NCBI GenBank assembly: GCA_964001305.1
Contig: CAXFAI010000042.1
Location: 130,866-194,865 of the forward strand
DNA from: CAJXMH01 sp964001305
GTDB taxonomy: Bacteria; Bacteroidota; Bacteroidia; Flavobacteriales_E; Vicingaceae
Direction of reading: 5' to 3'
DNA: 64,000 bases
The position numbers were made by a program, and so were the translations under genes. Positions 33,136-41,896 of this stretch are shown in pieces (the first letter of the stretch is position 1; every line of letters begins with the position of its first letter). Below the pieces are notes generated by a model. The model saw only the letters and a list, made by a program, of their open reading frames with translations, ran no database searches and was not told the origin of the DNA.

Positions 33136-34575
33136 ATGAGAACAAAGATATTTACACTACTACTTTTCGTTTCTTCATTGGGTGTTTATGCTCAACAAGA
33201 CCTAACACTTCATAACCTAGATGAAATCCCTCAATCAACCTATAGCAATCCTTCGAATCGATTCAATGGCAATTGGTATTTGGGATTACCTGGTATTTCT
33301 TCTAATTACTTAAGTTTTAGCAATAGTGGTTTTGCCTATTCTGATGCCATACGTAAAAGAGGTGATTCATTACTATTAGATTTTAATGCGCTTATAAATG
33401 AATTAGAGGATGACAATTACCTTTCATTTAATACCAAAATTGACTTACTATCTTTTGGATTTTCGATAGGAGATAAAACACAAATCACAGTTAATGTCTC
33501 AGAAGTAGCTTCTTTTAAACTTTCCTATCCAAAAGACTTTGTCAGTTTTATTTATCGAGGCAATGCTTCTTTTAATGATAATACAGCAGACCTTGATGGA
33601 ATTGGTATTAACATGATTCATTATCGAGAATATGCCGTTGGACTTTCCCAGCAGTTAACACAACGCTTAAGAATTGGAGCGCGAGCCAAGTATTTGTATG
33701 GAATGGAAAATATTTATTCTCGCAAAACAGACATTAGTTTACATACAGATCCAGAAACATTTGCCATTACAACCCAAGCAGACATTGAAATAAACACTGC
33801 CGGTCTTGATGATGTAGATTTTGATGATGAAGGTTCTTCGAATTATTTAACCGGAAGAGCTAACACTGGTTATGGTTTAGATTTAGGAGCAAATTATGAT
33901 TTAAATGAAAAACTAAGTTTCAACGCAAGTATTCTTGATTTAGGATTCATCAATTGGAATGATTACACATCTTCATACAAGAGTAAAGGAAATTTCAACT
34001 ACAGTGGAATTGAGATAAATGCCTTTGGAGATGAAGACACTACAAGTGATGAAACTTCTTTTGATCGTGTAGCTGACTCCTTAGAAGAAGCCTTTCAAAT
34101 TGATACCTCAAAAGGCGGGTATACCGCGCCATTAACAGCGCGTTTTCTTGTGGGTGCCAATTACCGATTTAATGAGAGAAGCTTTGGTGGGGCCATATTT
34201 CAATCTGAAGTATTTCAAAGCAAACTGAAACCCTCCTTTACCTTACACTTCAATCGAAAAATGACTAAGTGGATCACATTAGCAGCATCTTGCAGCTACA
34301 TTAATCGAAGTATAAACAATGTTGGCTTTGGTTTAAATATAAATCCTGGTCCAGTACAGTTGTATATTGTTAGTGACAATGTGCTAGGTGCATTTAGGCC
34401 ACAACACACCAGACATTTGCAGTTAAGATTTGGTATTAACTTTATTTTCGGAAGTGAGAAATCAAAAGAGCTGAGAACAACCTATAAAGGTGCAATTGGC
34501 GACCCTGATAAGAAAAAAGGAGCTGATGTTAATACTAAAAAAGAAGAGAGTGACGGAAATGAAGAAACAGACTAA
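33136..34575 (+). CDS. DUF5723-type outer-membrane protein
   Basis: The 479-aa protein has a signal peptide ending GVYAQQ and the early motif IPQSTYSNPS typical of DUF5723, PorV/FadL-like barrels of Bacteroidota (recalled). Alternating strands run through to about residue 445 (for example LQLRFGINFIFGSE). A highly charged tail (KKKGADVNTKKEESDGNEETD) then follows the last strand, which is unusual because a barrel normally ends at its last strand. Second gene of the pair with the lipoprotein, followed by a strong terminator. Confidence 0.8.
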   Translation: MRTKIFTLLLFVSSLGVYAQQDLTLHNLDEIPQSTYSNPSNRFNGNWYLGLPGISSNYLSFSNSGFAYSDAIRKRGDSLLLDFNALINELEDDNYLSFNTKIDLLSFGFSIGDKTQITVNVSEVASFKLSYPKDFVSFIYRGNASFNDNTADLDGIGINMIHYREYAVGLSQQLTQRLRIGARAKYLYGMENIYSRKTDISLHTDPETFAITTQADIEINTAGLDDVDFDDEGSSNYLTGRANTGYGLDLGANYDLNEKLSFNASILDLGFINWNDYTSSYKSKGNFNYSGIEINAFGDEDTTSDETSFDRVADSLEEAFQIDTSKGGYTAPLTARFLVGANYRFNERSFGGAIFQSEVFQSKLKPSFTLHFNRKMTKWITLAASCSYINRSINNVGFGLNINPGPVQLYIVSDNVLGAFRPQHTRHLQLRFGINFIFGSEKSKELRTTYKGAIGDPDKKKGADVNTKKEESDGNEETD

Positions 34576-34591
34576 GCTCTTAATAATCGCA

Positions 34592-34626
34592 CAAAAAAAG
34601 GGGAAGTTTTAGCTTCCCCTTTTTTT
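34592..34626. terminator. Bidirectional intrinsic terminator
   Basis: AGGGGAAG (34599-34606) pairs perfectly with CTTCCCCT (34613-34620) around a TTTTAG loop, flanked by an A-run on the left and a T-run on the right, so it works on both strands. It sits between two convergent genes. Confidence 0.9.
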
Positions 34627-34645
34627 ATATTGTAACTTTTTGCTA

Positions 34646-35455
34646 TTACTTTTTAGCTGCAGTTCTTTTTGTTCTTCTTTTTGGCTTCTCTTCCACTACT
34701 TCTTCTATGCCTGCCATTTTCGGATCTACCAATATTCTTCCGCAGTGTTCACAAACAATAATTTTCTTGTGTGAGTTGATATCTAACTGACGTTGTGGTG
34801 GAATTTTATTAAAACAACCTCCACAAGCACTTCTTTCTACAGGAACAACAGCTAAGCCATTTCTTGCATTATCTCTGATTCTTTTATAAGCAGTTAACAA
34901 TCTATCTTCAATTACTTTAGCCGCTTTTTCAGATTGCTTTTGTAATTCGGCTTCTTCCTTTTCTGTTTCAGCAACAATCTCCTCAAGTTCACCTTGTTTG
35001 TGCGCTAACTCATTCTTAGTCTCTTCAAGCTTTTGCTTAGAAACTCCATTGACCTCCTTCTTATTCTCAATTTGAGCTTCAAATTCTTTAATTCGCTTAT
35101 TTGCTAGTTCAATTTCTAAAGCTTGATATTCCATTTCTTTAGAAATCGCATCAAATTCACGATTATTTCTAACATTTTTTTGCTGCTCTTCGTATTTCTT
35201 AATAGCCGCTTCAGCTTCTTTAATCAATAGCTTTTTATTAGTAATCTCTGTTTCTAACTCTTTAATTGAAGCATCAGCTTTTTCAATTCTTGTTTCTAAA
35301 CCTGCAACTTCATCTTCTAAATCTTGAACTTCTAATGGTAATTCACCTCTGATTGTTCTTATCTTATCAATTTTAGAATCAATTTCTTGTAAGTCATATA
35401 GCGCTTGTAGTCTTTCTTCTACCGTTGCTTCTGCATTGCTAGCTTTTTTGGCCAT
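34646..35455 (-). CDS. Coiled-coil protein with C-terminal C4 zinc ribbon
   Basis: The 269-aa product is mainly a long antiparallel coiled coil (about 15-200; EEQQKNVRNNREFDAISKE is the characteristic turn), ending in a zinc ribbon with CGGC and CEHC pairs and a basic tail (KPKRRTKRTAAKK). This is the CdsZ/'C4-type zinc ribbon' family, studied in Chlamydia and Helicobacter homologues; cellular role in Bacteroidota is not settled. Only 2 bp behind the Nif3-like gene, a pairing that is widespread in bacteria. Confidence 0.9.
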   Translation of the reverse strand: MAKKASNAEATVEERLQALYDLQEIDSKIDKIRTIRGELPLEVQDLEDEVAGLETRIEKADASIKELETEITNKKLLIKEAEAAIKKYEEQQKNVRNNREFDAISKEMEYQALEIELANKRIKEFEAQIENKKEVNGVSKQKLEETKNELAHKQGELEEIVAETEKEEAELQKQSEKAAKVIEDRLLTAYKRIRDNARNGLAVVPVERSACGGCFNKIPPQRQLDINSHKKIIVCEHCGRILVDPKMAGIEEVVEEKPKRRTKRTAAKK

Positions 35456-35457
35456 AA

Positions 35458-36555
35458 TTATAGGTAATTAATGGGATTGGTATTTACTTCAGATAAATAG
35501 AGGGCAAAATTAGGAAAATTTTGTTGAAGGTACTCTTTTATTAATTCAGGAGTAAATTGCTCGCTTTCATAGTGACCAACATCAGCAATCACAATTTGGT
35601 CTTCCGCATCAAAAAACTGATGGTATTTATAATCTGCAGTAATGAATATTTCAGCCCCTTTTTTCTTTGCATCATTTAATAGAAAGCTACCTGATCCACC
35701 ACAAATAGCCACTTTTGAAATTTCATTCTGAACGATTTTTGTATGCCTTATTATAGGAGTATTAAGCTTCGATTTTACTGACTTCAAAAACGCCAATGCA
35801 TCTGTTTCCTCGCTTAACTCCCCTATCATACCACTGCCAACCTCATTCCAGCTATTAGATAATGGATAAAAATCAAAGGCTACTTCTTCATAAGGGTGAG
35901 ACATTAATAAAGCATTAATCACTTTTGACTTTAAATAAATCGGCACAATAGTTTCTACACAAACCTCTTCTTCTCTATGCATTTTACCAATTTCTCCCAC
36001 ATGTGGATTTGCTTGCTCTCCGGCCTTAAAAGTTCCTATTCCATTAGAATTAAAACTACATGAATTATAAGCTCCAATTTTTCCTGCTCCAGCAGCAAAC
36101 ACTGATTCTCTAACTTGGTCCACATTACCTGCAGGACAATAAAAAACCAATTTTTCTAACAAACCCTTTTTAGGGCTTAAGATTTCAACATTTTCCAACC
36201 CTAGCTTTTCAGCTATTTTAAAATTTACTCCCGTTTTTACATTATCTAAATTGGTATGAATAGCATAAATGGCAATGTTATTCTTAATGGCCTTTATGAT
36301 CGTTCGTTCAATGTAGTTTTTTCCTGTTAATGATTTTAAGCCACTAAATACAATTGGATGATGAGCTACAATTAAATTACAACCTAATTCTATAGCTTCA
36401 TCTACTACCGCCTCAATGCAATCCAAAGAGAGTAAAACCTTCTCAAGAACTTGATTAGCGTCGCCAACAATAAGCTGAGCGTTATCATATGATTCTTGCA
36501 GGGCGGGTGGTGCCCACAGTTCCAGTTCTTTGATTACATCTTTGATTTTTATCAT
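35458..36555 (-). CDS. Nif3-like dinuclear metal-centre protein
   Basis: The 365-aa product shows the NIF3/YbgI features: LWAPPALQESYDNAQLIVG, NLIVAHHPIVFSGLKSL with the metal-binding His pair, YAIHTNLDNV, and the late DVGHYESEQF with a further His/Glu. A central insert domain of about 100 residues (PII-like, FYCPAGNVDQVRESV) is present as in the long form of the family. Proposed roles include GTP cyclohydrolase-like or hydrolase activity, none firmly established. Confidence 0.93.
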   Translation of the reverse strand: MIKIKDVIKELELWAPPALQESYDNAQLIVGDANQVLEKVLLSLDCIEAVVDEAIELGCNLIVAHHPIVFSGLKSLTGKNYIERTIIKAIKNNIAIYAIHTNLDNVKTGVNFKIAEKLGLENVEILSPKKGLLEKLVFYCPAGNVDQVRESVFAAGAGKIGAYNSCSFNSNGIGTFKAGEQANPHVGEIGKMHREEEVCVETIVPIYLKSKVINALLMSHPYEEVAFDFYPLSNSWNEVGSGMIGELSEETDALAFLKSVKSKLNTPIIRHTKIVQNEISKVAICGGSGSFLLNDAKKKGAEIFITADYKYHQFFDAEDQIVIADVGHYESEQFTPELIKEYLQQNFPNFALYLSEVNTNPINYL

Positions 36556-36628
36556 AACAATCCTATTTAAATTACTTTAGTCTAAAAGCGACTTTCAGTA
36601 ATTTCGAAAATTATTAAAAAGGGCTGAA

Positions 36629-37699
36629 TTGGGCATATTTCTACGCATATTACTATTACCTGCAAGTGCAATATATTGGATTGTTATTCGACTAAGAAAT
36701 TTCGCTTACGATACTAGCATATTTTCATCAACAAGTTATGCATTCCCGGTTATTTGCGTTGGCAACTTAAGTGTAGGAGGAACTGGAAAAACTCCTCACA
36801 CTGAGTATATCATAAACCACCTTAAGACTAACCATAGAATAGCGACTCTAAGCAGAGGTTATGGAAGAAAGACAAAAGGTTTCATTTTAGCAGATTCCAA
36901 TAGTTCTGCTAAAACGATTGGAGATGAACCCTACCAGCTCTATCAGAAATTTGGTCAAGAAGTTACGATATCAGTTGATGAAAAAAGAAAAAGAGGTATT
37001 GATCTATTGCAAAAAAGAACATTAGCTCCTGAAATTATTGTATTGGACGATGCTTTTCAACACCGAAGTGTAAAAGCTGGCTTAAACATATTACTTACTG
37101 ACTATAGCAAACTTTATATCAATGATTACATACTTCCTTCGGGAAGATTAAGAGAAAGTCGTTCTGGAGCTAGAAGAGCTGACATTATTATAGTAACTAA
37201 AAGCCCTGCTGTTCTTTCTCCACTTGAAATAAGAAGAATTACCAGTTCGTTAAAACCAAAAGCTTATCAAAAAGTATTTTTTAGCTACCTCAGCTATCGC
37301 AAATTAAAGCCACTGAATAAAAAGGCTTTAGAATTAAATTTAAAAAAGAAAGACTTAGCTAATTGGGGAGTACTCTTAACCACTGCCATTGCTAACCCCG
37401 AACCTTTATTCTTGTATTTAAAAAGGTATGCAAAAGAAGTGGATAAATTGAGTTTTAATGATCACCATTTCTTTACAGATAAGGATTATAAGAAAATTCT
37501 CACCCATTCAGAATCTTTACTGAGCCCAAAGAAATTGTTAATTACAACGGAAAAAGATGCTGTAAAAATGGACCTTTCTAAAATTGAAGATATTGCAGTA
37601 TTTTGTCTCCCAATTCAAATAAAATTTCACAAGCATGGCGAAGAAAGTTTCGCTGAAGAACTAGACCAATATGTTAGATCGTATACAAGAAAGCACTAA
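36629..37699 (+). CDS. lpxK: Tetraacyldisaccharide 4'-kinase LpxK
   Basis: LpxK phosphorylates the 4' position of the lipid A disaccharide at the inner membrane. The 356-aa sequence has an N-terminal membrane segment (5-22), the Walker A VGNLSVGGTGKTPH, VLDDAFQHRSVKAGLNILL with the conserved DDxFQHR, GRLRE, and TTEKDAVKM. Start codon TTG at 36629; no ATG is available before the membrane segment. Its last 29 bp overlap the start of the nucleoside phosphorylase gene. Confidence 0.95.
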   Translation: MGIFLRILLLPASAIYWIVIRLRNFAYDTSIFSSTSYAFPVICVGNLSVGGTGKTPHTEYIINHLKTNHRIATLSRGYGRKTKGFILADSNSSAKTIGDEPYQLYQKFGQEVTISVDEKRKRGIDLLQKRTLAPEIIVLDDAFQHRSVKAGLNILLTDYSKLYINDYILPSGRLRESRSGARRADIIIVTKSPAVLSPLEIRRITSSLKPKAYQKVFFSYLSYRKLKPLNKKALELNLKKKDLANWGVLLTTAIANPEPLFLYLKRYAKEVDKLSFNDHHFFTDKDYKKILTHSESLLSPKKLLITTEKDAVKMDLSKIEDIAVFCLPIQIKFHKHGEESFAEELDQYVRSYTRKH

Positions 37700-38504
37700 T
37701 TTCATAAAATCCAAAACCAATCTTGAATTTAAAACCGGGATTGTACTAGGTTCTGGCCTTGGAGCCTTGGCAAATGAAATCGAAGATTCTATATCTATAG
37801 ATTATAAGGAAATCCCACATTTTCCAATATCTACCGTTGAAGGCCACTCTGGGAAATTAATTATAGGCAAGTTAGATGGTGAAGCAGTTATTGCTATGAA
37901 AGGGAGGTTTCACTATTATGAAGGCTACAATTTGAAAGAAGCTACTTTTCCCATTCGAGTTTTTAAGGCCTTGGGAGTAGAAACCCTTTTACTTTCAAAC
38001 GCTAGTGGTGGTTTACACCCTGAACATGAAATTGGAGACATTATGATTTTAGACGATCATATGCACTTGTTTCCCGACAACCCATTGCGGGGCAAAAACA
38101 TTGATGAATTAGGTCCCCGTTTTCCAGATATGAGTGAGCCTTATTGCAATAAATTGATTGAGCTTTCAAAGGAATTAGACAAAGAGCATCAATTGGGGTT
38201 ACACTATGGTGTTTACTTAGGCACTTCAGGACCTACCTATGAAACCAAAAGTGAATACAAGTATTTTCGAATTATAGGTGCCGATGCTGTTGGTATGTCT
38301 ACTACACCTGAAACCATAGTTGCCATACACGCTGGCATGAAAGTTTTTGCGGCCTCGGTTATTTCAGATTTAGGAGTTGAAGGAAAGGTAGTTGAAATTT
38401 CTCACGAAGAAGTTCAAGAAGTCGCTGCTAAAGCTGAACCTAAATTGTCGCTACTATTCAAAAAAATGGTTAAAAACCTAGCAGTTAAGCAGGAACTAAG
38501 CTAG
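37671..38504 (+). CDS. Purine-nucleoside phosphorylase
   Basis: A 277-aa trimeric-type (class I, human-like) PNP: LGSGLGALANEI phosphate loop, GHSGKLIIG, GRFHYYEGY, NASGGL and GPTYET motifs, plus MSTTPETIVAIHAGM. It splits inosine and guanosine with phosphate for purine salvage. Overlaps lpxK by 29 bp in another frame, a rather long overlap that suggests translational coupling. A small hairpin straddles its stop codon. Confidence 0.94.
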   Translation: MLDRIQESTNFIKSKTNLEFKTGIVLGSGLGALANEIEDSISIDYKEIPHFPISTVEGHSGKLIIGKLDGEAVIAMKGRFHYYEGYNLKEATFPIRVFKALGVETLLLSNASGGLHPEHEIGDIMILDDHMHLFPDNPLRGKNIDELGPRFPDMSEPYCNKLIELSKELDKEHQLGLHYGVYLGTSGPTYETKSEYKYFRIIGADAVGMSTTPETIVAIHAGMKVFAASVISDLGVEGKVVEISHEEVQEVAAKAEPKLSLLFKKMVKNLAVKQELS

Positions 38505-38508
38505 TTCC
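38492..38508 (+). other. Hairpin spanning the pnp stop codon
   Basis: GGAACTA and TAGTTCC form a perfect 7-bp stem with loop AGC; the stop TAG is in the right arm. It lacks a following T-run, so it is at best a weak terminator or mRNA 3' stabiliser. Confidence 0.35.
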
Positions 38509-38521
38509 CTATCTATTTCAT

Positions 38522-38529
38522 TAACTTTG
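38522..38529 (+). promoter_or_regulatory. -7 box (TAACTTTG) of gatB
   Basis: Full consensus match 6 nt before the ATG at 38536. It covers an in-frame TTG at 38527, ruling that out as start and implying an mRNA with almost no leader. Confidence 0.6.
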
Positions 38530-38535
38530 TCCTCC

Positions 38536-39996
38536 ATGTCAAAAGAAGAAATTTACAATAAATATGAGCTTATCGTTGGCCTTGAAGTTCATGCGCAAAT
38601 GCAAACGAAAAGCAAAGCCTACTCTTCTGATTCCACAGCCTTTGGTGCTGCTCCAAATTCAAATATTTCACCCATTTCTCTAGGTCATCCGGGCACTTTA
38701 CCTAGGTTTAACAAAAAGACGCTAGAATATGGTGTTCGACTTGGCTTGGCATGTGGCTCTGATATTACTTATGAAAATCAGTTTGCAAGAAAGAATTACT
38801 TCTATGCCGATCTTCCTAAAGGATATCAAATTACGCAAGACAAAACCCCATTATGCACAGGTGGTCAAATCTTAATTAAAACGGAAGACGGGAAAGAGAA
38901 AAAGATAGGAATTACCAGAATTCACATGGAGGAGGATTCCGGTAAAAGTATTCATGACCTTGACCCTTATAATACGCTCATTGATTTAAACAGAGCAGGT
39001 GTACCTCTTTTAGAAATTGTTTCTGAACCAGACATTCGCTCGCCACAAGAGGCTTACAACTATTTAACGGAAGTAAGAAAACTAGTTCGTTATTTAGAGA
39101 TATGTGATGGCAATATGGAAGAAGGGAGTATGCGGTGTGATGCCAATGTTTCTGTTAGGCTTAAAGGAAGCACTGAATTTGGTCAACGAACAGAAACTAA
39201 AAACCTCAACTCAATACGAAATGTATATCGTGCGATTGAGTTTGAAATGAAAAGACAGATAGACGAAATTGAAGCAGGCAACGAAATCAAAATGGAAACA
39301 AGAGGCTTTGATGCGGTAAAAGGTATTACTATCAGTCAACGAAGTAAAGAAATGGCTCATGATTACCGCTATTTCCCTGAGCCTGACTTGCAAGCTGTAT
39401 ATGTAAAAGACGACTACATACAAAGCGTAAAAGCTGAATTACCACCTCTGCCGAAAGAATTGTTTGAAAAGTATACACAGACTTTGCAGCTATCAGATTA
39501 TGATGCTGAAGTAATTACAGAAGATAAAGCTTTTGCACTTTACTACGAAGCATTGATTAAGCACACTTCGAATTATAAAGCGGCAGCCAATTGGATGATG
39601 GGAGCAGTTAAGTCTTATTTAAATGACAATGCAAAAAGCATTGAAGAGTTTCCTATACAAGCAGAGCAATTAGCCGAATTATTGATATTAGTGGATGAGG
39701 GCGCTATCAGCAACACGGTTGCTAATCAAAAAGTATTCCCTAAACTAATTGAAAATCCAAATAAATCACCAAAAGCGATTGCTGAAGAAAACAATTGGTT
39801 GCAAGAAAGTGACACAAATGCATTGGATGAATTTGTTAGTCAAGCTTTAGCCAAATTTCCTGAAAAGGTAGAAGAATATAAAAGTGGTAAGAAAGGGCTT
39901 TTAGGACTTTTTATGGGTGAAGTAATGAAAATAAGCCAAGGAAAAGCAGACCCTAAAGTGGCCAACGAATTATTAAGAAAAAAATTAGAAGGATGA
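38536..39996 (+). CDS. gatB: Asp/Glu-tRNA amidotransferase subunit B
   Basis: GatB of the GatCAB complex amidates Glu-tRNA(Gln) and/or Asp-tRNA(Asn). The 486-aa product has YELIVGLEVHAQM, NLNSIRNVYRAIEFE, MRCDANVSVR, MAHDYRYFPEPDL and the C-terminal YqeY-like tail (GKKGLLGLFMGEVMK), all diagnostic. gatA and gatC are not in the window, so subunits are unlinked as often in Bacteroidota. Overlaps the thioredoxin-like gene by 4 bp (ATGA). Confidence 0.97.
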   Translation: MSKEEIYNKYELIVGLEVHAQMQTKSKAYSSDSTAFGAAPNSNISPISLGHPGTLPRFNKKTLEYGVRLGLACGSDITYENQFARKNYFYADLPKGYQITQDKTPLCTGGQILIKTEDGKEKKIGITRIHMEEDSGKSIHDLDPYNTLIDLNRAGVPLLEIVSEPDIRSPQEAYNYLTEVRKLVRYLEICDGNMEEGSMRCDANVSVRLKGSTEFGQRTETKNLNSIRNVYRAIEFEMKRQIDEIEAGNEIKMETRGFDAVKGITISQRSKEMAHDYRYFPEPDLQAVYVKDDYIQSVKAELPPLPKELFEKYTQTLQLSDYDAEVITEDKAFALYYEALIKHTSNYKAAANWMMGAVKSYLNDNAKSIEEFPIQAEQLAELLILVDEGAISNTVANQKVFPKLIENPNKSPKAIAEENNWLQESDTNALDEFVSQALAKFPEKVEEYKSGKKGLLGLFMGEVMKISQGKADPKVANELLRKKLEG

Positions 39997-41120
39997 TGAA
40001 AAAAAATAGTTGGATTTTATTTTTTGCACTAGCAAGTATTTTTGTTGCTTGTGGCAGTAGTAACCCTCAAAAAGCTTCCACTTCTGTTTTGAGCGGTCAA
40101 GTTGAAGGCTTAAATTCAAATCAACTTTATTTAATAGATTTAGCAAACCCCAAAAAGGGCCCTGTAGACACTGCCTTTGTTGATGAAAATGGAAATTTTG
40201 AATTTGACTTTAAGCCCAATTCAATTAGTTTCTATCGAATGAATCTGAGTGAAAATATAGCTGTTATTTTTCCAATTGAAAACGGCGATCAGATTACAAT
40301 TAATGGGAACACTCAGAATACTGACGAACTAGAGGTTAAAGGAAGTGATAATGCGATTCAAATGATGGAGTTTAATCACTTTTTGTCTTCAATTAATCAA
40401 GAACAAGCTCAACTTAATAATGAGTTCCAGCAATATGCCAATCACCCCAATAAAGACTCAATACTACTTGTTTTTAGAAAGCGATTTGAAGAATTTGAAA
40501 ATCAAAAAGCTGTAAAAATAAGAGAGTTAGTCAACAACAAACCTGGTCTTTTTGCAAACATTGCTTTAATGGAGCAACTTCCAGCAAGTGGAAAAGAAAA
40601 CATAGAAACCTATGCAAAAGTTGATGAAGCACTTGCATCAAATTATGGCAATTCGCCCTTTTACCAAAGCTTTAACCGAAGAATGCAAGATGCATTGAGA
40701 TTTGCACCGGGGACAGATGTTCCAGAAATTAATTTGCCAAACCCAGATGGAGAAATGGTGGCACTTTCTTCGTTAAGAGGAAAGGTTGTCTTAATCGATT
40801 TTTGGGCTTCATGGTGTAAGCCATGTCGCATGGAAAACCCCAATGTAGTAGCTGCATATCAAAAATACAAAGACAAAGGCTTTACAGTTTTTGGTGTTTC
40901 ATTGGACAGAACTAAAGATGCATGGGTGAGAGCCATTGCTCAAGATAATTTAACTTGGACCCATGTTAGCGACTTAAAATTTTGGCAATCTGAAGCTGCT
41001 AGAGCTTATGGTGTAAGTGGAATTCCATTTGCAGTGCTAATTGACGAAAATGGTAAAGTGATTGGCAAAAATCTAAGAGGCCCTGCACTTCACCAAAAGT
41101 TAGAAGAAGTTTTAAACTAG
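39993..41120 (+). CDS. TlpA/ResA-like thioredoxin lipoprotein with DUF4369-type N-domain
   Basis: The 375-aa protein has a lipoprotein signal (ASIFVACG, Cys about 20), an N-terminal beta domain of the DUF4369 kind (about 30-130), a helical middle (about 130-230), and a C-terminal thioredoxin fold with FWASWCKPCRMENP (redox Cys about 275 and 278) and the cis-Pro region GIPFAVL. It likely reduces disulfides in exported proteins or cytochrome maturation; partner unknown. Two adjacent ATG codons can serve as start. Confidence 0.92.
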   Translation: MMKKNSWILFFALASIFVACGSSNPQKASTSVLSGQVEGLNSNQLYLIDLANPKKGPVDTAFVDENGNFEFDFKPNSISFYRMNLSENIAVIFPIENGDQITINGNTQNTDELEVKGSDNAIQMMEFNHFLSSINQEQAQLNNEFQQYANHPNKDSILLVFRKRFEEFENQKAVKIRELVNNKPGLFANIALMEQLPASGKENIETYAKVDEALASNYGNSPFYQSFNRRMQDALRFAPGTDVPEINLPNPDGEMVALSSLRGKVVLIDFWASWCKPCRMENPNVVAAYQKYKDKGFTVFGVSLDRTKDAWVRAIAQDNLTWTHVSDLKFWQSEAARAYGVSGIPFAVLIDENGKVIGKNLRGPALHQKLEEVLN

Positions 41121-41124
41121 CAAG

Positions 41125-41880
41125 TTGACAAATCTTAAGAGACAAAACATCTACTTTGCTTCCGACTTTCACCTTGGTGCTCCAAACTATGAAAGTAGTC
41201 GGAAACGAGAGGATAAAATTGTTGAATGGATGTCCTCGATTAAGGGAGACTGTAAAGAACTTTACCTTGTTGGCGACCTATTTGATTTTTGGTTTGAATA
41301 TAAAAAAGCAATTCCCAAAGGATTTATAAGACTGCAAGCCAAAATTGCAGATTTTACAGATAGTGGCATTCCAGTAACCATTTTCACTGGCAATCATGAT
41401 ATGTGGATGTTTGACTACTTACCGAAAGAACTAGGCGTTGAACTCTACAGAAAACCCATTCGAAAAACTTTTTATGGAAAAGAATTTTTAATTGGCCATG
41501 GTGATGGTTTAGGACCAGGAGATCATGGATATAAATTCATTAAGAAAGTTTTTGCCAATCGATTATCACAATGGCTTTTTGCTCGCCTACACCCTAACTT
41601 CGGAATTGGACTTGCTGATTTTTGGTCAGGTAAAAGCCGAAATGCAAACCGTGGAGAAGATGAAAAATTTTTAGGTGAAGAAAACGAATGGCTAGCTATT
41701 TACTGTAAGGAATATCTTAAGAAAGAGCATATCGATTACTTTGTTTTCGGACATAGACATTTACCGCTTGATTTAAAAGTTGGAGAAAACAGTCAATATA
41801 TCAATCTAGGTGAATGGATGAACTATCAAACTTATGCCGTTTTTGACGGAAGTAAATTAGAATTGAAAGAATGGGAATAG
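41125..41880 (+). CDS. lpxH: UDP-2,3-diacylglucosamine hydrolase LpxH
   Basis: LpxH cleaves UDP-2,3-diacyl-GlcN to lipid X. The 251-aa metallophosphoesterase shows FASDFHLGAP, GDLFDFWFEY, GNHDMW, GHGDGLGPGDHGYK and FGHRHLP, i.e. the dimetal Asp/Asn/His set. The RxxxR-type cap helix KFIKKVFANRLSQWLFARLHP fits LpxH rather than a generic phosphatase. Start TTG at 41125 lies 4 bp after the previous stop, and the beta-strand IYFASDFH begins soon after, so no residues are missing. Confidence 0.92.
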   Translation: MTNLKRQNIYFASDFHLGAPNYESSRKREDKIVEWMSSIKGDCKELYLVGDLFDFWFEYKKAIPKGFIRLQAKIADFTDSGIPVTIFTGNHDMWMFDYLPKELGVELYRKPIRKTFYGKEFLIGHGDGLGPGDHGYKFIKKVFANRLSQWLFARLHPNFGIGLADFWSGKSRNANRGEDEKFLGEENEWLAIYCKEYLKKEHIDYFVFGHRHLPLDLKVGENSQYINLGEWMNYQTYAVFDGSKLELKEWE

Positions 41881-41896
41881 AGAAATTCTTTATTTA

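Noticed and set aside
38492..38508. Hairpin after pnp as an intrinsic terminator
   Set aside because: No T-run follows; listed only as a hairpin.
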